Assembly (NCBI RefSeq): GCF_024730785.1
Contig: NZ_CP102830.1
Coordinates: forward strand, 248,001 to 312,000
Direction: 5' to 3'
Length of the DNA stretch: 64,000 nucleotides
Source: Pseudomonas sp. LS44
GTDB taxonomy: Bacteria; Pseudomonadota; Gammaproteobacteria; Pseudomonadales; Pseudomonadaceae
Shown: positions 9,634 to 19,330 of the stretch, piece by piece
Numbering within the stretch: the first letter of the stretch is position 1
Layout of the letters: each line of letters starts with the position of its first letter
Notes under the pieces: generated by a model
Told to the model about the DNA's origin: nothing
Seen by the model: the letters and a program-made list of their open reading frames with translations, nothing else
Databases searched by the model: none
Made by a program: the position numbers and the translations under genes

Positions 9634-11913
9634 TCAGGCCTGAATGGTCGCCGCCGGATTGATCACCCGACCCAGGCCGAGGTTGCGCAGCGCCAGTTGC
9701 AGGGTGCTGTGGGTGACATGCGGGTTATCGATGGTCATCAGCTGGGCGAGCAGCTCCTTGGCCTTGGACAGGCTGATCTGACGCAGCAGCCATTTCACCT
9801 TGGGCAGGTTGGTGGCGTTCATCGACAGGCTGTCGAAGCCCATCGCCATCAGCAGCACCGCCGAGGCCGGGTCGCCGGCCATTTCGCCGCAGATGCTCAC
9901 CGGCTTGCCTTCGGCATGCGCGCCGTCGACCACCAGGCGCAGCGCCTGCAGCACGGCCGGATGCAGGAAATCATACAGATCGGCGACGCGAGGGTTGTTG
10001 CGATCGACCGCCAGCAGGTACTGAGTCAGATCGTTGGAGCCGACCGAGAGGAAATCCACCTGGCGGGCCAATTCGCGCACCTGATAGACCGCCGCCGGGA
10101 TTTCGATCATCGCGCCCACCGGCGGCATGGGAATGTCCACGCCCTCGTCACGGACTTCGCCCCAGGCGCGGTGGATCAGGTGCAGCGCCTCTTCCAGCTC
10201 GTGGGTGCCGGAGATCATCGGCAGCAGGATGCGCAGGTTGTTCAAGCCCTCGCTGGCCTTGAGCATGGCGCGGGTCTGCACCAGGAAGATTTCCGGGTGG
10301 TCGAGGGTGACGCGGATGCCGCGCCAGCCGAGGAACGGGTTCTCTTCCTTGATCGGGAAGTAGGACAGCGCCTTGTCGCCACCGATATCGAGGCTGCGCA
10401 TGGTCACTGGCAGCGGGTGGAAGGCCGCCAGCTGTTCGCGGTAGGTGGCCAGTTGCTCCTTTTCGCTGGGGAAGCGCTCCCCATTCATGAACGGCACTTC
10501 GGTGCGGTACAGGCCGACGCCCTCGGCGCCGCGCTCCTGCGCACGCTTGACGTCGGCAAGCAGGCCGGTGTTGACCCACAGCGGCATGCGGTGGCCGTCG
10601 AGCGTCTCACACGGCAGCTCGCGCAGGGCATTCAGTCCCTGGGACAGCTGGCGCTCTTCCTCGACTACCTCGGCGTATTGCTTGCACAGCACCTCGCTGG
10701 GGTTGGTAAACACCTCGCCGTGGTAGCCGTCGACGATCATCTTGATGCCGTCGACTTTGGAATACGGCAGATCGACCGCGCCCATCACCGTGGGAATGCC
10801 CATGGCGCGGGCCAGGATCGCCACGTGCGAGTTGCCCGAGCCAAGCACCGAGACTAGGCCGACCAGCTTGCCTTCCGGCACTTCGCCGAGCATCGCCGGC
10901 GACAGCTCTTCGCTGACCAGAATGGTGTTGTCCTGGTACACCAGGCTCTGCTTGCGCTCTTGCTGCAAGTAGGCGAGCAGGCGCCGGCCGAGGTCCTTGA
11001 CGTCGGCGGCGCGCTCGCGCAGGTAGGCGTCGTCCATCAGTTCGAAGCGTTTGACGTGCTCGTTGACCACCTGGCGCAGCGCGCCCTGCGCCCACTGGCC
11101 GGTCTTGATGACCTTGGTCACTTCGCTGCCGAGGGCGGCGTCGTCGAGCATCATCAGATACACGTCGAACAACGCGCGCTCTTCCGGGCGCAGCTGGGTG
11201 GCCAGCTTGGCGGACAGCTGGCGCATGTCGCTGCGCACGCCCTCGAGCGCGTTATTGAACAGGCGCAGTTCGGCGTCGATATCGCTGACCGCTTTGTCCG
11301 GCACCACTTCCAGATCGGCCGGCGGCAAGATCACCACGGCGGTGCCGATGGCGGCACCGGATGAGCCGGGGACGCCGACGAATTTGGCTTCCTGGATGCC
11401 CTTGCCCTGGCGGCCGAGGCCGCGGATCGAACCGGTCGCCTCGGCATGCGCGATGACCCCGGCGAGCTGCGCGCTCATGGTCACCAGAAAGGCTTCTTCA
11501 CCTTCATCGAACTGGCGGCGCTCCTTCTGCTGCACCACCAATACGCCCATCACCCGCCGGTGGTGGATGATCGGCGCGCCGAGGAACGAGGCGTAGCGCT
11601 CCTCGCCGGTTTCGGCGAAGTAACGATAACGCGGGTGTTCGGAGGCGAATTCGAGATTCAGCGGCTCTTCGCGGGTACCGACCAGGCCGACCAGACCTTC
11701 ACTCGGCGCCATGCTGACCTTGCCGATCGCGCGCTTGTTGAGGCCTTCGGTGGCCATCAGCACGAAGCGCCCAGCTTCCGGATCGAGCAGGTAGACCGAG
11801 CAGACCTGGCTGCCCATCGCCTCCCGGACGCGCCGCACAATGATCCCCAGCGCCGCCTTGAGATCCTTGGCGGAGTTCACTTCCTGGACGATCTTGCGCA
11901 GCGTATTGAGCAT
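9634..11913 (-). CDS. ptsP: Phosphoenolpyruvate-protein phosphotransferase PtsP (enzyme I-Ntr)
   Basis: A 759-residue enzyme of the nitrogen-related phosphotransferase system. It takes phosphate from PEP and passes it to NPr (PtsO) and then PtsN. Residues 1-165 form a GAF sensory domain, residues 170-330 the PEP-utiliser N-terminal helical part, and residues 355-425 the phosphohistidine domain with His363 in GSGNSHVAILARAMG. The C-terminal TIM barrel ends with VGSNDLTQYLLAVDRN, which holds the catalytic Cys/Asp region. The length matches P. aeruginosa PtsP. It lies 21 bases downstream of rppH, the usual arrangement. Confidence 0.96.
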   Translation of the reverse strand: MLNTLRKIVQEVNSAKDLKAALGIIVRRVREAMGSQVCSVYLLDPEAGRFVLMATEGLNKRAIGKVSMAPSEGLVGLVGTREEPLNLEFASEHPRYRYFAETGEERYASFLGAPIIHHRRVMGVLVVQQKERRQFDEGEEAFLVTMSAQLAGVIAHAEATGSIRGLGRQGKGIQEAKFVGVPGSSGAAIGTAVVILPPADLEVVPDKAVSDIDAELRLFNNALEGVRSDMRQLSAKLATQLRPEERALFDVYLMMLDDAALGSEVTKVIKTGQWAQGALRQVVNEHVKRFELMDDAYLRERAADVKDLGRRLLAYLQQERKQSLVYQDNTILVSEELSPAMLGEVPEGKLVGLVSVLGSGNSHVAILARAMGIPTVMGAVDLPYSKVDGIKMIVDGYHGEVFTNPSEVLCKQYAEVVEEERQLSQGLNALRELPCETLDGHRMPLWVNTGLLADVKRAQERGAEGVGLYRTEVPFMNGERFPSEKEQLATYREQLAAFHPLPVTMRSLDIGGDKALSYFPIKEENPFLGWRGIRVTLDHPEIFLVQTRAMLKASEGLNNLRILLPMISGTHELEEALHLIHRAWGEVRDEGVDIPMPPVGAMIEIPAAVYQVRELARQVDFLSVGSNDLTQYLLAVDRNNPRVADLYDFLHPAVLQALRLVVDGAHAEGKPVSICGEMAGDPASAVLLMAMGFDSLSMNATNLPKVKWLLRQISLSKAKELLAQLMTIDNPHVTHSTLQLALRNLGLGRVINPAATIQA

Positions 11914-11934
11914 GGCTCGGGGTCGAACTCCGTA

Positions 11935-12414
11935 TCAGTCGCGCGCCAACAGGCGCGGTGCTAGTTCCTTGAGGGCGCGGCGGTAGACCTCGCGCTTGAA
12001 TGTCACTACCTGGCCCAGCGGGTACCAGTAGCTGACCCAGCGCCAGTCATCAAACTCCGGCTTGCCGGTTACATCCATGCGCACCCGCTCATCCGCGCCG
12101 GTCAGGCGCAAGAGGAACCACTTCTGTTTCTGGCCGATGCACAGCGGTTGGCTATGGGTCCGGACCAGACGTTGCGGCAGACGATAACGCAACCAGCCCC
12201 GGGTGCAGGCAAGAATTTGCACATCGTCGGGGTCCAGGCCGACTTCTTCGTTCAACTCGCGGTACAGCGCCTGTTCCGGCGACTCCTGCGCGTTGATACC
12301 GCCCTGCGGAAACTGCCAGGCATCTTGATTAATCCGTCGAGCCCAGAGTACCTGACCGACATCATTGGTCAGGATGATGCCGACATTTGGGCGAAAACCA
12401 TCGGAATCGATCAC
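11935..12414 (-). CDS. rppH: RNA pyrophosphohydrolase
   Basis: A 159-residue Nudix hydrolase that removes pyrophosphate from the 5' end of mRNA and so opens it to RNase E decay. The Nudix box runs from [10 protein letters not shown] to REL-N-EEVGL (pattern G-x5-E-x7-REUxEExGU) and is complete. I take the GTG at 12414 as start (protein [13 protein letters not shown]). This gives exactly the known Pseudomonas length and has GAGG nine bases upstream. The ATG at 12447 would add 11 unrelated residues. It is the first gene of the rppH-ptsP unit. Confidence 0.95.
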   Translation of the reverse strand: MIDSDGFRPNVGIILTNDVGQVLWARRINQDAWQFPQGGINAQESPEQALYRELNEEVGLDPDDVQILACTRGWLRYRLPQRLVRTHSQPLCIGQKQKWFLLRLTGADERVRMDVTGKPEFDDWRWVSYWYPLGQVVTFKREVYRRALKELAPRLLARD

Positions 12415-12558
12415 GGCATACAACCTCGAAAACGCATGTTCCGGCATTGTTCCATAAAGGTTGCGAGAGCGGCAACGCGGCGTCCAGCGATGTGGGCATC
12501 AGGGGCAAAAGGCCGTATTCTGTGGGCCAATTTTTGGCCTCTAAAGCGAGCATTTACC

Positions 12559-13212
12559 GTGCGTTTGGCGATATTCGATCTCGACAACACCCTGCTGGCC
12601 GGCGACAGCGATCACGCCTGGGGCGACTATCTGTGCCGCCGCGGCATCCTCGACGCCGACGCCTACAAAGCGCGCAACGACCAGTTCTATCTGGACTACC
12701 TGGCCGGCACGCTGAACATCACTGATTACCTGAATTTCAGCTTGGAAATCCTCGGCCGCACCGACGTGACCCAACTCGCACAGTGGCACGCCGAGTTCAT
12801 GCGCGATTGCATCGAGCCGATCATCCTCGCCAAGGGTGAGGCGCTGCTCGCCGAACACCGCGCTGCCGGCGACAAGCTGTTGATCATCACCGCCACCAAC
12901 CGCTTCGTCACCGCGCCGATCGCCGCGCGGCTGGGCGTCGAGACGCTGCTGGCCACCGAGTGCGAAATGGTCGGCGAGCGCTACACCGGACGCACCACCG
13001 ACGTACCGTGCTTCCGCGAAGGCAAGGTGACGCGCCTGAATCGCTGGTTGGCGGAAAACGGTTTGAGCCTGGAAGGCAGTAGCTTCTATAGCGACTCGTT
13101 GAACGACCTGCCGCTGCTCGAGCAAGTCGCCCGGCCTTGCGCGGTGGATCCCGACCCGAAACTGCGCGCCGAAGCCGAGCAGCGCGGCTGGCCGATCATT
13201 TCGTTGCGTTAA
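12559..13212 (+). CDS. HAD-IB family phosphatase (SerB-like)
   Basis: A 217-residue hydrolase with HAD motif [15 protein letters not shown] at residues 6-18, motif [10 protein letters not shown], a conserved lysine in EGKVTRL and motif [15 protein letters not shown]. These belong to the phosphoserine-phosphatase-like IB subgroup. The true substrate is unknown, since a dedicated SerB normally exists elsewhere in Pseudomonas. The start is the GTG at 12559 (reading [13 protein letters not shown]). The longer frame back to 12148 runs through the antisense of rppH. It is divergent from rppH with 144 bases between the start codons. Confidence 0.9.
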   Translation: MRLAIFDLDNTLLAGDSDHAWGDYLCRRGILDADAYKARNDQFYLDYLAGTLNITDYLNFSLEILGRTDVTQLAQWHAEFMRDCIEPIILAKGEALLAEHRAAGDKLLIITATNRFVTAPIAARLGVETLLATECEMVGERYTGRTTDVPCFREGKVTRLNRWLAENGLSLEGSSFYSDSLNDLPLLEQVARPCAVDPDPKLRAEAEQRGWPIISLR

Positions 13213-13228
13213 TGCCCGAACGCTCGAG

Positions 13229-13288
13229 GTAGCCCGGATGCAATCCGGGAGGCGGAGTCGCCAAATCCCCGGATTACATCCGGGCTAC
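13229..13288. repeat. Palindromic intergenic repeat, GTAGCCCGGATGCAATCCGG family
   Basis: The second copy of the element at 4427: left arm GTAGCCCGGATGCAATCCGG, right arm CCGGATTACATCCGGGCTAC (one substitution). It lies 16 bases after the HAD phosphatase stop, between convergent genes, where it could act as a transcript end. Confidence 0.85.
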
Positions 13289-13309
13289 GACTTTACGCTG
13301 GTCAGATTC

Positions 13310-13412
13310 GTAGGGTGGGTTAGCCATAGGCGTAACCCACCGAAGGCTGGACGCCGGTGCCCGAGATGGCACCGCTGGTGGGTTACGCCGCTACGCGGCT
13401 AACCCACCCTAC
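13310..13412. repeat. Palindromic intergenic repeat, GTAGGGTGGGTTAGCC family
   Basis: The arms GTAGGGTGGGTTAGCC (left) and GGCTAACCCACCCTAC (right) are perfect inverted copies around a spacer that itself contains GTAACCCACC and GGTGGGTTAC. The whole 103 bases can fold into one long hairpin. It is the second of two back-to-back elements in this convergent space. Confidence 0.85.
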
Positions 13413-13452
13413 AAAAGCGCTGCGCAACACTTAATCGGCACATGGACGCCGG

Positions 13453-13905
13453 TTATGCCGGTTTGACGATCACCAGCACCAGCAGCGTGGCGAACAGCAG
13501 CACGGTCAGCGCGGTCATGATCTGCGTACCGCGCAGCAGGCCGGCACCACCGGCTAATCCTGCATCGCCTTGTACCGCTTCGCGCAATCGCTGTAGCCGT
13601 CCGGCCAGCAGCAGCCAGGCGATAAATGCCGGGATGTATAGCAACGCACCGCCCAGCAACCATAGTTGCGCCAGCGGCCAGGGGCCCAGACGGGCCAGCC
13701 ACCAACTGGCGACCGGCAGGCTGAGAATGCTCAGCACGGCCAGCGTCCAACCCGCCCAGCCAATGTGCCGTACGCTCTGTGCGGCGCGCGCGTGGTCGCC
13801 GCTGCGCCAGGTGCGCCAGCCATACCCGGCGAGCCCGAGAGCGACGACCAGCAACAGGGCGGTCCCGGCGATTTGCACAATTTCCAGGGTTTGCACGGTA
13901 GGCAT
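13453..13905 (-). CDS. Small integral membrane protein (DUF2269-like)
   Basis: A 150-residue protein with four predicted membrane helices (around residues 9-27, 46-65, 77-100 and 125-148) and a short cytoplasmic loop rich in Arg/Gln. The pattern and length resemble the DUF2269 group of bacterial membrane proteins, but the match is by eye and weak. No catalytic or transport motif is visible. The start at 13905 has AAGGA seven bases upstream. It lies 43 bases downstream of ilvA on the same strand and could be cotranscribed. Confidence 0.75.
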   Translation of the reverse strand: MPTVQTLEIVQIAGTALLLVVALGLAGYGWRTWRSGDHARAAQSVRHIGWAGWTLAVLSILSLPVASWWLARLGPWPLAQLWLLGGALLYIPAFIAWLLLAGRLQRLREAVQGDAGLAGGAGLLRGTQIMTALTVLLFATLLVLVIVKPA

Positions 13906-13948
13906 ACTTGCGGTTCCTTGATCTCAACCTTTCCAGCCTAGCCCAGGG

Positions 13949-15463
13949 CTAGCCAAGAAACAGCTGGTAGGCGGGGTTGTCGCTTTCGTCCCAGTACGGA
14001 TAGCCAATTTCTTCCAGCGCCTCCGGCACCAGATGGCGCTCCGCCACCGGCACTTGCAGACCGGCCACCACCCGCCCGTCGGCGGCGCCATGATTGCGGT
14101 AATGGAACATCGAGATATTCCAGCGCCCGCCGAGTTTCTGCAGGAAGTTGAATAGCGCGCCAGGTCGTTCGGGGAACTCGAAGCGGTACACCACCTCGTC
14201 GCTGACCCGCGCGGTATGGCCGCCGACCATGTGCCGGATGTGCAGCTTGGCCAGTTCGTTGTCGGTTAGATCGAGCACCGGAAAGCCTTGCTCGCGCAGG
14301 TTGGCGACCAGCGCCGCGCGCGGGTCGCTGTCCGGATGGGTCTGCACGCCGACGAAGATGTGCGCCTCTTTATCCGTGTGGTAGCGGTAGTTGAACTCGG
14401 TGATCTGCCGCTTGCCGATCGCCTCGCAGAAGGCCTTGAAGCTGCCCGGTCGCTCGGGAATGGTCACGGCGATGATCGCTTCGCGCTTCTCGCCCAACTC
14501 GGCGCGCTCGGCGACATGGCGCAGGCGGTCGAAGTTGATGTTGGCGCCGGAATCGATGGCCACCAGCACTTGCTCGCTGGCGCCTTCGCGCTCGACGTAC
14601 TTCTTGATCCCGGCCACCGCCAGAGCGCCGGCCGGCTCGGTGATCGAGCGGGTGTCGTCGTAGATGTCCTTGATCGCCGCGCAGATTTCGTCGCTGCTGA
14701 CGGTGATCACTTCGTCGACATAGTCCTTGCAGATGTCGAAGGTGTGCTGGCCGATCTGTGCCACCGCCACGCCGTCGGCGAACAGCCCGACCTGCGGCAA
14801 CACCACGCGCTCGCCGGCAGCCATCGCGGCCTGCAGGCAGTTGGAATCGTCCGGTTCGACGCCGATGACCTTGATCTCCGGGCGCAGGTACTTGATGTAC
14901 GCGGCGATGCCGGCGATCAACCCGCCGCCACCGACCGGAACGAAGATCGCATTCAGCTGGCCGGGGTGCTGCCAGAGGATTTCCATGGCCACCGTGCCCT
15001 GGCCGGCGATCACGTCCGGATCGTCGTACGGGTGGATATAGGCGTAACCCTTTTCCTCGACCAGTTTCAGCGAATAGGCCAGCGCCTCGGGAAAGGCATC
15101 GCCATGCAGCACGACCTTACCGCCCCGCGCTCGCACGCCTTGCACCTTGAGCTCCGGGGTGGTGCGCGGCATGACGATGGTGGCCTTGACCCCGAGGTGC
15201 TTGGCCGCCAGCGCCAGGCCCTGGGCATGGTTGCCGGCCGAGGCGGTGACCACGCCACGCGCATGTTCCTCGGGGCTCAGCTGCGCCAGCTTGTTATAGG
15301 CGCCGCGAATCTTGAACGAGTACACCGGCTGCAGATCTTCGCGCTTGAGCAGAATCTGGTTGTTGAGCCGCTCGGACAACTGGCGGGCGGGCTGCAGCGG
15401 GGTTTCCACCGCGACGTCGTAGACGCGCGAGGTGAGGATCTTCTTGATGTACTGTTCGAGCAT
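13949..15463 (-). CDS. ilvA: Threonine ammonia-lyase, biosynthetic
   Basis: A 504-residue PLP enzyme that deaminates threonine to 2-oxobutanoate, the first step of isoleucine synthesis. The PLP lysine lies in VYSFKIRGAYNKL. The phosphate-binding glycine loop is PVGGGGLIAGIA. Two C-terminal ACT-like regulatory domains begin around residue 330 (AVTIPERPGSFKAF and YRFEFPERPGALFNF) and would bind isoleucine or valine. The start at 15463 (MLEQYIKKIL) gives the known length. The upstream in-frame codons have no family similarity. It is divergent from rpiA. Confidence 0.96.
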   Translation of the reverse strand: MLEQYIKKILTSRVYDVAVETPLQPARQLSERLNNQILLKREDLQPVYSFKIRGAYNKLAQLSPEEHARGVVTASAGNHAQGLALAAKHLGVKATIVMPRTTPELKVQGVRARGGKVVLHGDAFPEALAYSLKLVEEKGYAYIHPYDDPDVIAGQGTVAMEILWQHPGQLNAIFVPVGGGGLIAGIAAYIKYLRPEIKVIGVEPDDSNCLQAAMAAGERVVLPQVGLFADGVAVAQIGQHTFDICKDYVDEVITVSSDEICAAIKDIYDDTRSITEPAGALAVAGIKKYVEREGASEQVLVAIDSGANINFDRLRHVAERAELGEKREAIIAVTIPERPGSFKAFCEAIGKRQITEFNYRYHTDKEAHIFVGVQTHPDSDPRAALVANLREQGFPVLDLTDNELAKLHIRHMVGGHTARVSDEVVYRFEFPERPGALFNFLQKLGGRWNISMFHYRNHGAADGRVVAGLQVPVAERHLVPEALEEIGYPYWDESDNPAYQLFLG

Positions 15464-15597
15464 GGCGGCATCGCTGGCGGGAAATTCAGGTAGCCGGCAG
15501 TCTACCGCAACGAAATCAACCGTTGGTTGGCAATCCAACATCCGCCGCAAGCGCGCCGCTATAATTCGCTTCTTCTGTTTTCTACCCGGATTCCGCC

Positions 15598-16269
15598 ATG
15601 ACCCAGGATCAGCTCAAGCAGGCCGTCGCCCAGGCCGCCGTCGACTTCATTCTTCCGCAGCTCGACAGCAAGAGCGTGGTCGGGGTCGGCACCGGCTCGA
15701 CCGCCAACTGCTTTATCGACGCGCTGGCCCAGCACAGGATGGCCTTCGATGGCGCCGTGGCGAGTTCCGAAGCCACCGCCGCGCGCCTCAAAGGCTACGG
15801 CATTCCGGTGTATGAGCTGAATACGGTCAGCGACCTGGAGTTCTATGTCGATGGCGCCGACGAGAGCGACGAGCACCTGAACCTGATCAAGGGCGGCGGT
15901 GCCGCGCTGACCCGCGAGAAAATCGTCGCCGCGGTGGCCAAGACTTTCATCTGCATCGCCGACGCCAGCAAGCTGGTGCCGGTACTCGGCGCTTTCCCGC
16001 TGCCGGTCGAAGTGATTCCCATGGCGCGCAGCCACGTCGCCCGCCAGCTGGTCAAACTGGGCGGCGACCCGGTGTACCGCGAGGGTGTGCTGACCGACAA
16101 CGGCAATGTGATTCTCGATGTGCACAACCTGAGCATCGTCAATCCGCCGGAGCTCGAAGCGCAGATCAACGCCATCGTCGGGGTGGTCACCAACGGCCTG
16201 TTCGCCGCGCGCCCGGCCGACCTGTTGCTGCTCGGCACCAGCGAGGGTGTGAAGGCCCTGCGCCGCTGA
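15598..16269 (+). CDS. rpiA: Ribose-5-phosphate isomerase A
   Basis: A 223-residue enzyme that interconverts ribose-5-phosphate and ribulose-5-phosphate in the pentose-phosphate pathway. Family motifs [42 protein letters not shown] and VRP-like [13 protein letters not shown] are present. The acid and lysine of the catalytic site lie in the GADE and KGGG blocks. It is divergent from ilvA with 134 bases between starts, the standard Pseudomonas arrangement. Confidence 0.97.
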   Translation: MTQDQLKQAVAQAAVDFILPQLDSKSVVGVGTGSTANCFIDALAQHRMAFDGAVASSEATAARLKGYGIPVYELNTVSDLEFYVDGADESDEHLNLIKGGGAALTREKIVAAVAKTFICIADASKLVPVLGAFPLPVEVIPMARSHVARQLVKLGGDPVYREGVLTDNGNVILDVHNLSIVNPPELEAQINAIVGVVTNGLFAARPADLLLLGTSEGVKALRR

Positions 16270-16368
16270 TCGGCTGCCGGCCCGCGTCCGGTGGAGTCGT
16301 CTAGCGTTACTGGGGATGGCGCCAGCTCAGCCCGAGGTGCGCCAGCCCATTACGCCAGGAGACCCCCG

Positions 16369-16701
16369 ATGGCCGGAAAATTCCATCTGAAAAAGGCCAA
16401 AGATGGCCAGTTCCACTTCAACCTGCTCGCCGGCAACGGTGAGATCGTCCTCACCAGCGAGCTGTACAAGGCCAAGGACTCGGCGCTGAACGGCATCGAG
16501 TCGGTGCGCAAAAACGTCGCGCGCGACGGCGCCTTCGAAGCCAGGGACGGTAGCGGCGGCAAACCCTACTTCGTGCTCAAGGCCACCAACGGCCAGGTGA
16601 TCGGCCAGAGCCAGATGTATGCCAGCGCCACCAGTCGTGACGCCGGCATCCAGTCGGTGACCAGCAATGCGCCGGGCGCCGTGCTGGTCGACGAGAGCTG
16701 A
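16369..16701 (+). CDS. YegP-family (DUF1508) protein
   Basis: A 110-residue cytoplasmic protein made of two similar DUF1508 repeats, each with the pattern F-x-L-x-A-x-N-G-x-x-I-x-x-S-x-x-Y (FNLLAGNGEIVLTSELY and FVLKATNGQVIGQSQMY). The function is unknown. In E. coli, YegP is general and non-essential. The start at 16369 has AGGAGA upstream. It follows rpiA and ends exactly where the convergent gene on the other strand ends: the two stop codons abut at 16701/16702. Confidence 0.9.
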   Translation: MAGKFHLKKAKDGQFHFNLLAGNGEIVLTSELYKAKDSALNGIESVRKNVARDGAFEARDGSGGKPYFVLKATNGQVIGQSQMYASATSRDAGIQSVTSNAPGAVLVDES

Positions 16702-17619
16702 TCAGTCGGCCTGTTTACGGAACACGTAGAACAGGTTCGGCTCGCTAATCAGATACAACGTGCCCGCCTCGTCGGTGGCGATGCCCTCGGCCTGCGGCAC
16801 GTTATGTTTCAGGCCGTGCTGGCCGCCACGCAGTGACAGACTGCTGATCGGCCGGCCATCGGCGTCCAACTCCAACACCAACCGCGACTCATCGGACAGC
16901 GCCAACAGGTGGCCGGTAGGTGCGTCGTAGTCGAGGCTCGACAGGTCGCGGACGAACAGTCCGGCATCGCGCTTGGGGTCATCGACCACATGCACGGCGA
17001 AGGGAATATCCGGATTGCGCTGCGGGAAACCCTGTATTTCATAGATGCGCACCGGGTCGCGCTCCTTGGCGACAAACAGCCGCTTGCCGCCCGCGTCGTA
17101 GGCCAGTCCCTCGAACCCCTTGTTACCGTTCAGGCCGATGCCCAGGGTCAACTGTTCGGCGTTGGCCGCATCCAACAGCTGCTCGCCGTCAGCGACGCGC
17201 ACTTTGATCAAGCGCTGCTCACGCTCGTCGGTGATCACATACACCCCGGGGCTGATGTATTCGATGGCTTCCGGATCGCCGAAGCCTTGCAGCGGAATGC
17301 GGCGTAGAACCCGTCCGTCGAGGGACAGCTCGATCAGCTGGGAGCGCTTGTTGGTCACGGTAAACAGGGTCTTGCGCTGCGGGTCGTAGGTCAGTGCAGA
17401 AAGATCTTCGAGGCCTTCGAGCGGCAGCGCTTCGACGGCCACCCGATAGTCCGGCAACCAGATCGACTTACCGCGCCAGCGCTCCTCATGACGGCCTTCC
17501 TGCGCGGTAAACCAAGCGCGCTCGAACAGCCGAAAGTGCTGGCCGACCAGCGCCGCCAACAACAGCGCCGCCAGTGCCAGCAAAACCGGCAGGCGTTTCC
17601 AGGTGAACAATCGAAGCAT
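16702..17619 (-). CDS. SdiA-regulated domain protein (CarP-like beta-propeller)
   Basis: A 305-residue protein with one N-terminal membrane anchor (residues 12-28), then a propeller domain of the SdiA-regulated/phytase-like family. Typical blade motifs are DLSALTYDPQRKTLFTVTN, GNKGFEGLAYDAGGKRLFVAKE and AEGIATDEAGTLYLISEPN. It would sit on the periplasmic face of the inner membrane. The adjacent CarO-like gene and the synteny suggest the calcium-responsive CarP of P. aeruginosa. That identity is inferred from memory of the locus. It is clearly paralogous to the protein at 18229-19164. Confidence 0.8.
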   Translation of the reverse strand: MLRLFTWKRLPVLLALAALLLAALVGQHFRLFERAWFTAQEGRHEERWRGKSIWLPDYRVAVEALPLEGLEDLSALTYDPQRKTLFTVTNKRSQLIELSLDGRVLRRIPLQGFGDPEAIEYISPGVYVITDEREQRLIKVRVADGEQLLDAANAEQLTLGIGLNGNKGFEGLAYDAGGKRLFVAKERDPVRIYEIQGFPQRNPDIPFAVHVVDDPKRDAGLFVRDLSSLDYDAPTGHLLALSDESRLVLELDADGRPISSLSLRGGQHGLKHNVPQAEGIATDEAGTLYLISEPNLFYVFRKQAD

Positions 17620-17784
17620 CGCGTGCGCTCGGCAGGAGAACTGGACTGCACTATGCCGACGATCAAGCCTGCCTGAATAGCCCGGCTAGCAGCGCAACAT
17701 GCGTCCATGCGGAGGAACGACCACGCCGACCGCAACGATCGACGTGGACTCGAGGTTAACTTCGGGGGGTTATTTCAGGGGGGA

Positions 17785-18141
17785 TTACTTCACCAGCTCG
17801 AGGATATCGACGTCGACTTCACGTCCAGTCAGCTCGCGTTCGACTTCGCCGGTCAGCTTGACCTTGGCGGACTCGGAAATGGATTGCGCCGGCCACTCGT
17901 CGTCATCGATCTCGACCTGAATGGTGCCGGTGGCATCCTTAAATTCGTACTTGTCGCCTTTCAGGCGCTTGACGATCTGGCCGGTGAGCGCCACTGGCGT
18001 GTCATCTGCGGCGTCCAGGGCACCCGCGACGGTGGTCACTTGCGGCGTGGCGCCAGGGCCGGTGTAACCGCCGCCGGTGGCAGCCATGGCACTGGCCGAG
18101 AACAGTGGGACGAACAGCAGAGCGAGGAGGTGACGTTGCAT
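17785..18141 (-). CDS. CarO-like periplasmic OB-fold (BOF/YgiW) protein
   Basis: A 118-residue exported protein with a signal peptide of about 20 residues ending ASAMA. A BOF (bacterial OB-fold) domain follows: TVAGALDAADDTPVALTGQI, YEFKDATGTIQVEIDDDEW and LTGEVERELTGREVDVDIL. Members (YgiW/YdeI, CarO) are stress-induced, and CarO of P. aeruginosa is induced by calcium through the CarSR system. It lies between two SdiA-regulated propeller genes on the same strand. The surface is strongly acidic, in keeping with cation contact, but no binding site can be proved from sequence. Confidence 0.85.
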   Translation of the reverse strand: MQRHLLALLFVPLFSASAMAATGGGYTGPGATPQVTTVAGALDAADDTPVALTGQIVKRLKGDKYEFKDATGTIQVEIDDDEWPAQSISESAKVKLTGEVERELTGREVDVDILELVK

Positions 18142-18228
18142 AAGGTTGACTCCGTAGCAGTGGTTGATGGCGTCAGCATAGTCAATCCAGCTGAATTGAG
18201 GCTTAACGCGGCTTGAGCCGAGCTGAAC

Positions 18229-19164
18229 TCAGTCCGCTTCGGCGACCGGCTCGGCATCTGTCACAGTCTTGCGAAACACATAGAACAGGTTGGGTTCGCT
18301 GACCATATAGATGGTCCCGGTCTCGTCGATGGCCACCCCTTCGGCGCGTGGAATGCGTCGGTCGAGGCCGTTGAGCCCGCCGATCAGGCTGATGAAACTG
18401 ACCGGTTCGCCGTGCTCGTCAATCTCCAGCAGCAGGTTGGATTGCGCCGACAGCACCAGGGTATGTCCGGTGCGCGGATCGACGCCCAGCGCCGAGAGGT
18501 TGTGTATGTACAGCTGGTCGCTGTGCAGCGGTTTCATGCTGCCGCCGAGCTGCGCGGTGCCATCGCTGCTCCAGCTGAACAGCTCCAGCGGCGAGCGCTC
18601 CTTGCCGAGCAGCAGGCGATGTTGCGCCGGGTCCCAGGCGATGCCCTCGAAGCCCTTGTTGCCGGAATCGGCAAAGCCCAGGTCGAATTCGGTGGTGTCC
18701 AGCGGGCTGAGTTCGACGGTCAGTGGTGTCAGCTTGAAGATCGACAAGGTGCGCCGACGCTCGTCGATAATCGCCATGTTGCCGTCGGCAAGCACTGCCA
18801 CGCCCTCGGGATTGGAGAAACCGTTCAGGGCGATGCGCCGCAGCACATCGCCAGTCAGGCTCAGCTCGACCAGCAACGGCTTCTTGCCGGTCACCGTGAA
18901 CAGGGTTCGGCTGACCGGGTTGTAGGCCAGATCGGAGGTTTCATCCTTTTCCAGTCCGGCCAGCGGCTTGGCCTGAATGACTGCGCGGTAGCCCGGCAAC
19001 CAGATGCTCGCATCGCGCTCGGCCTGGCCGATGCCACGCTCATGGAGCCAGAACAAGGCACGATCATCCCAATGCCAGAATCGCGTCAGCACGACGAGGG
19101 TGGTCAGCGCCAGGATCAGCGCCAGCCAGCGCGGCCGAGGTAAGAAAGACATGGAGATGGACAT
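18229..19164 (-). CDS. SdiA-regulated domain protein, paralogue of the 16702 gene
   Basis: A 311-residue protein with an N-terminal membrane anchor (residues 12-28) and an SdiA-regulated propeller. It shares clear stretches with the neighbour at 16702: GNKGFEGIAWDP, NPEGVAVLADG, and a C-terminus AEGVAIDETGTIYMVSEPN then LFYVFRK. The pair must come from a local duplication or an old tandem arrangement around the CarO-like gene. A start at 19164 has AGGTAG upstream. A second ATG lies at 19152. The role is unknown and the location is probably periplasmic and membrane-tethered. Confidence 0.8.
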   Translation of the reverse strand: MSISMSFLPRPRWLALILALTTLVVLTRFWHWDDRALFWLHERGIGQAERDASIWLPGYRAVIQAKPLAGLEKDETSDLAYNPVSRTLFTVTGKKPLLVELSLTGDVLRRIALNGFSNPEGVAVLADGNMAIIDERRRTLSIFKLTPLTVELSPLDTTEFDLGFADSGNKGFEGIAWDPAQHRLLLGKERSPLELFSWSSDGTAQLGGSMKPLHSDQLYIHNLSALGVDPRTGHTLVLSAQSNLLLEIDEHGEPVSFISLIGGLNGLDRRIPRAEGVAIDETGTIYMVSEPNLFYVFRKTVTDAEPVAEAD

Positions 19165-19330
19165 CGAACTACCTGCGACTTGGGGGCGGTCAGACTAGCC
19201 GCCACGCATGACAGTTCCGTTGTTTCATCCATGAACAGAACGGTGCGTGCTGGATGTGCACCTCACTCGGGAGGCGCGCATCCCGGCGCACAAGATAGAG
19301 GGGCAATAATCAAAAAAACGTGAAGCGCCC

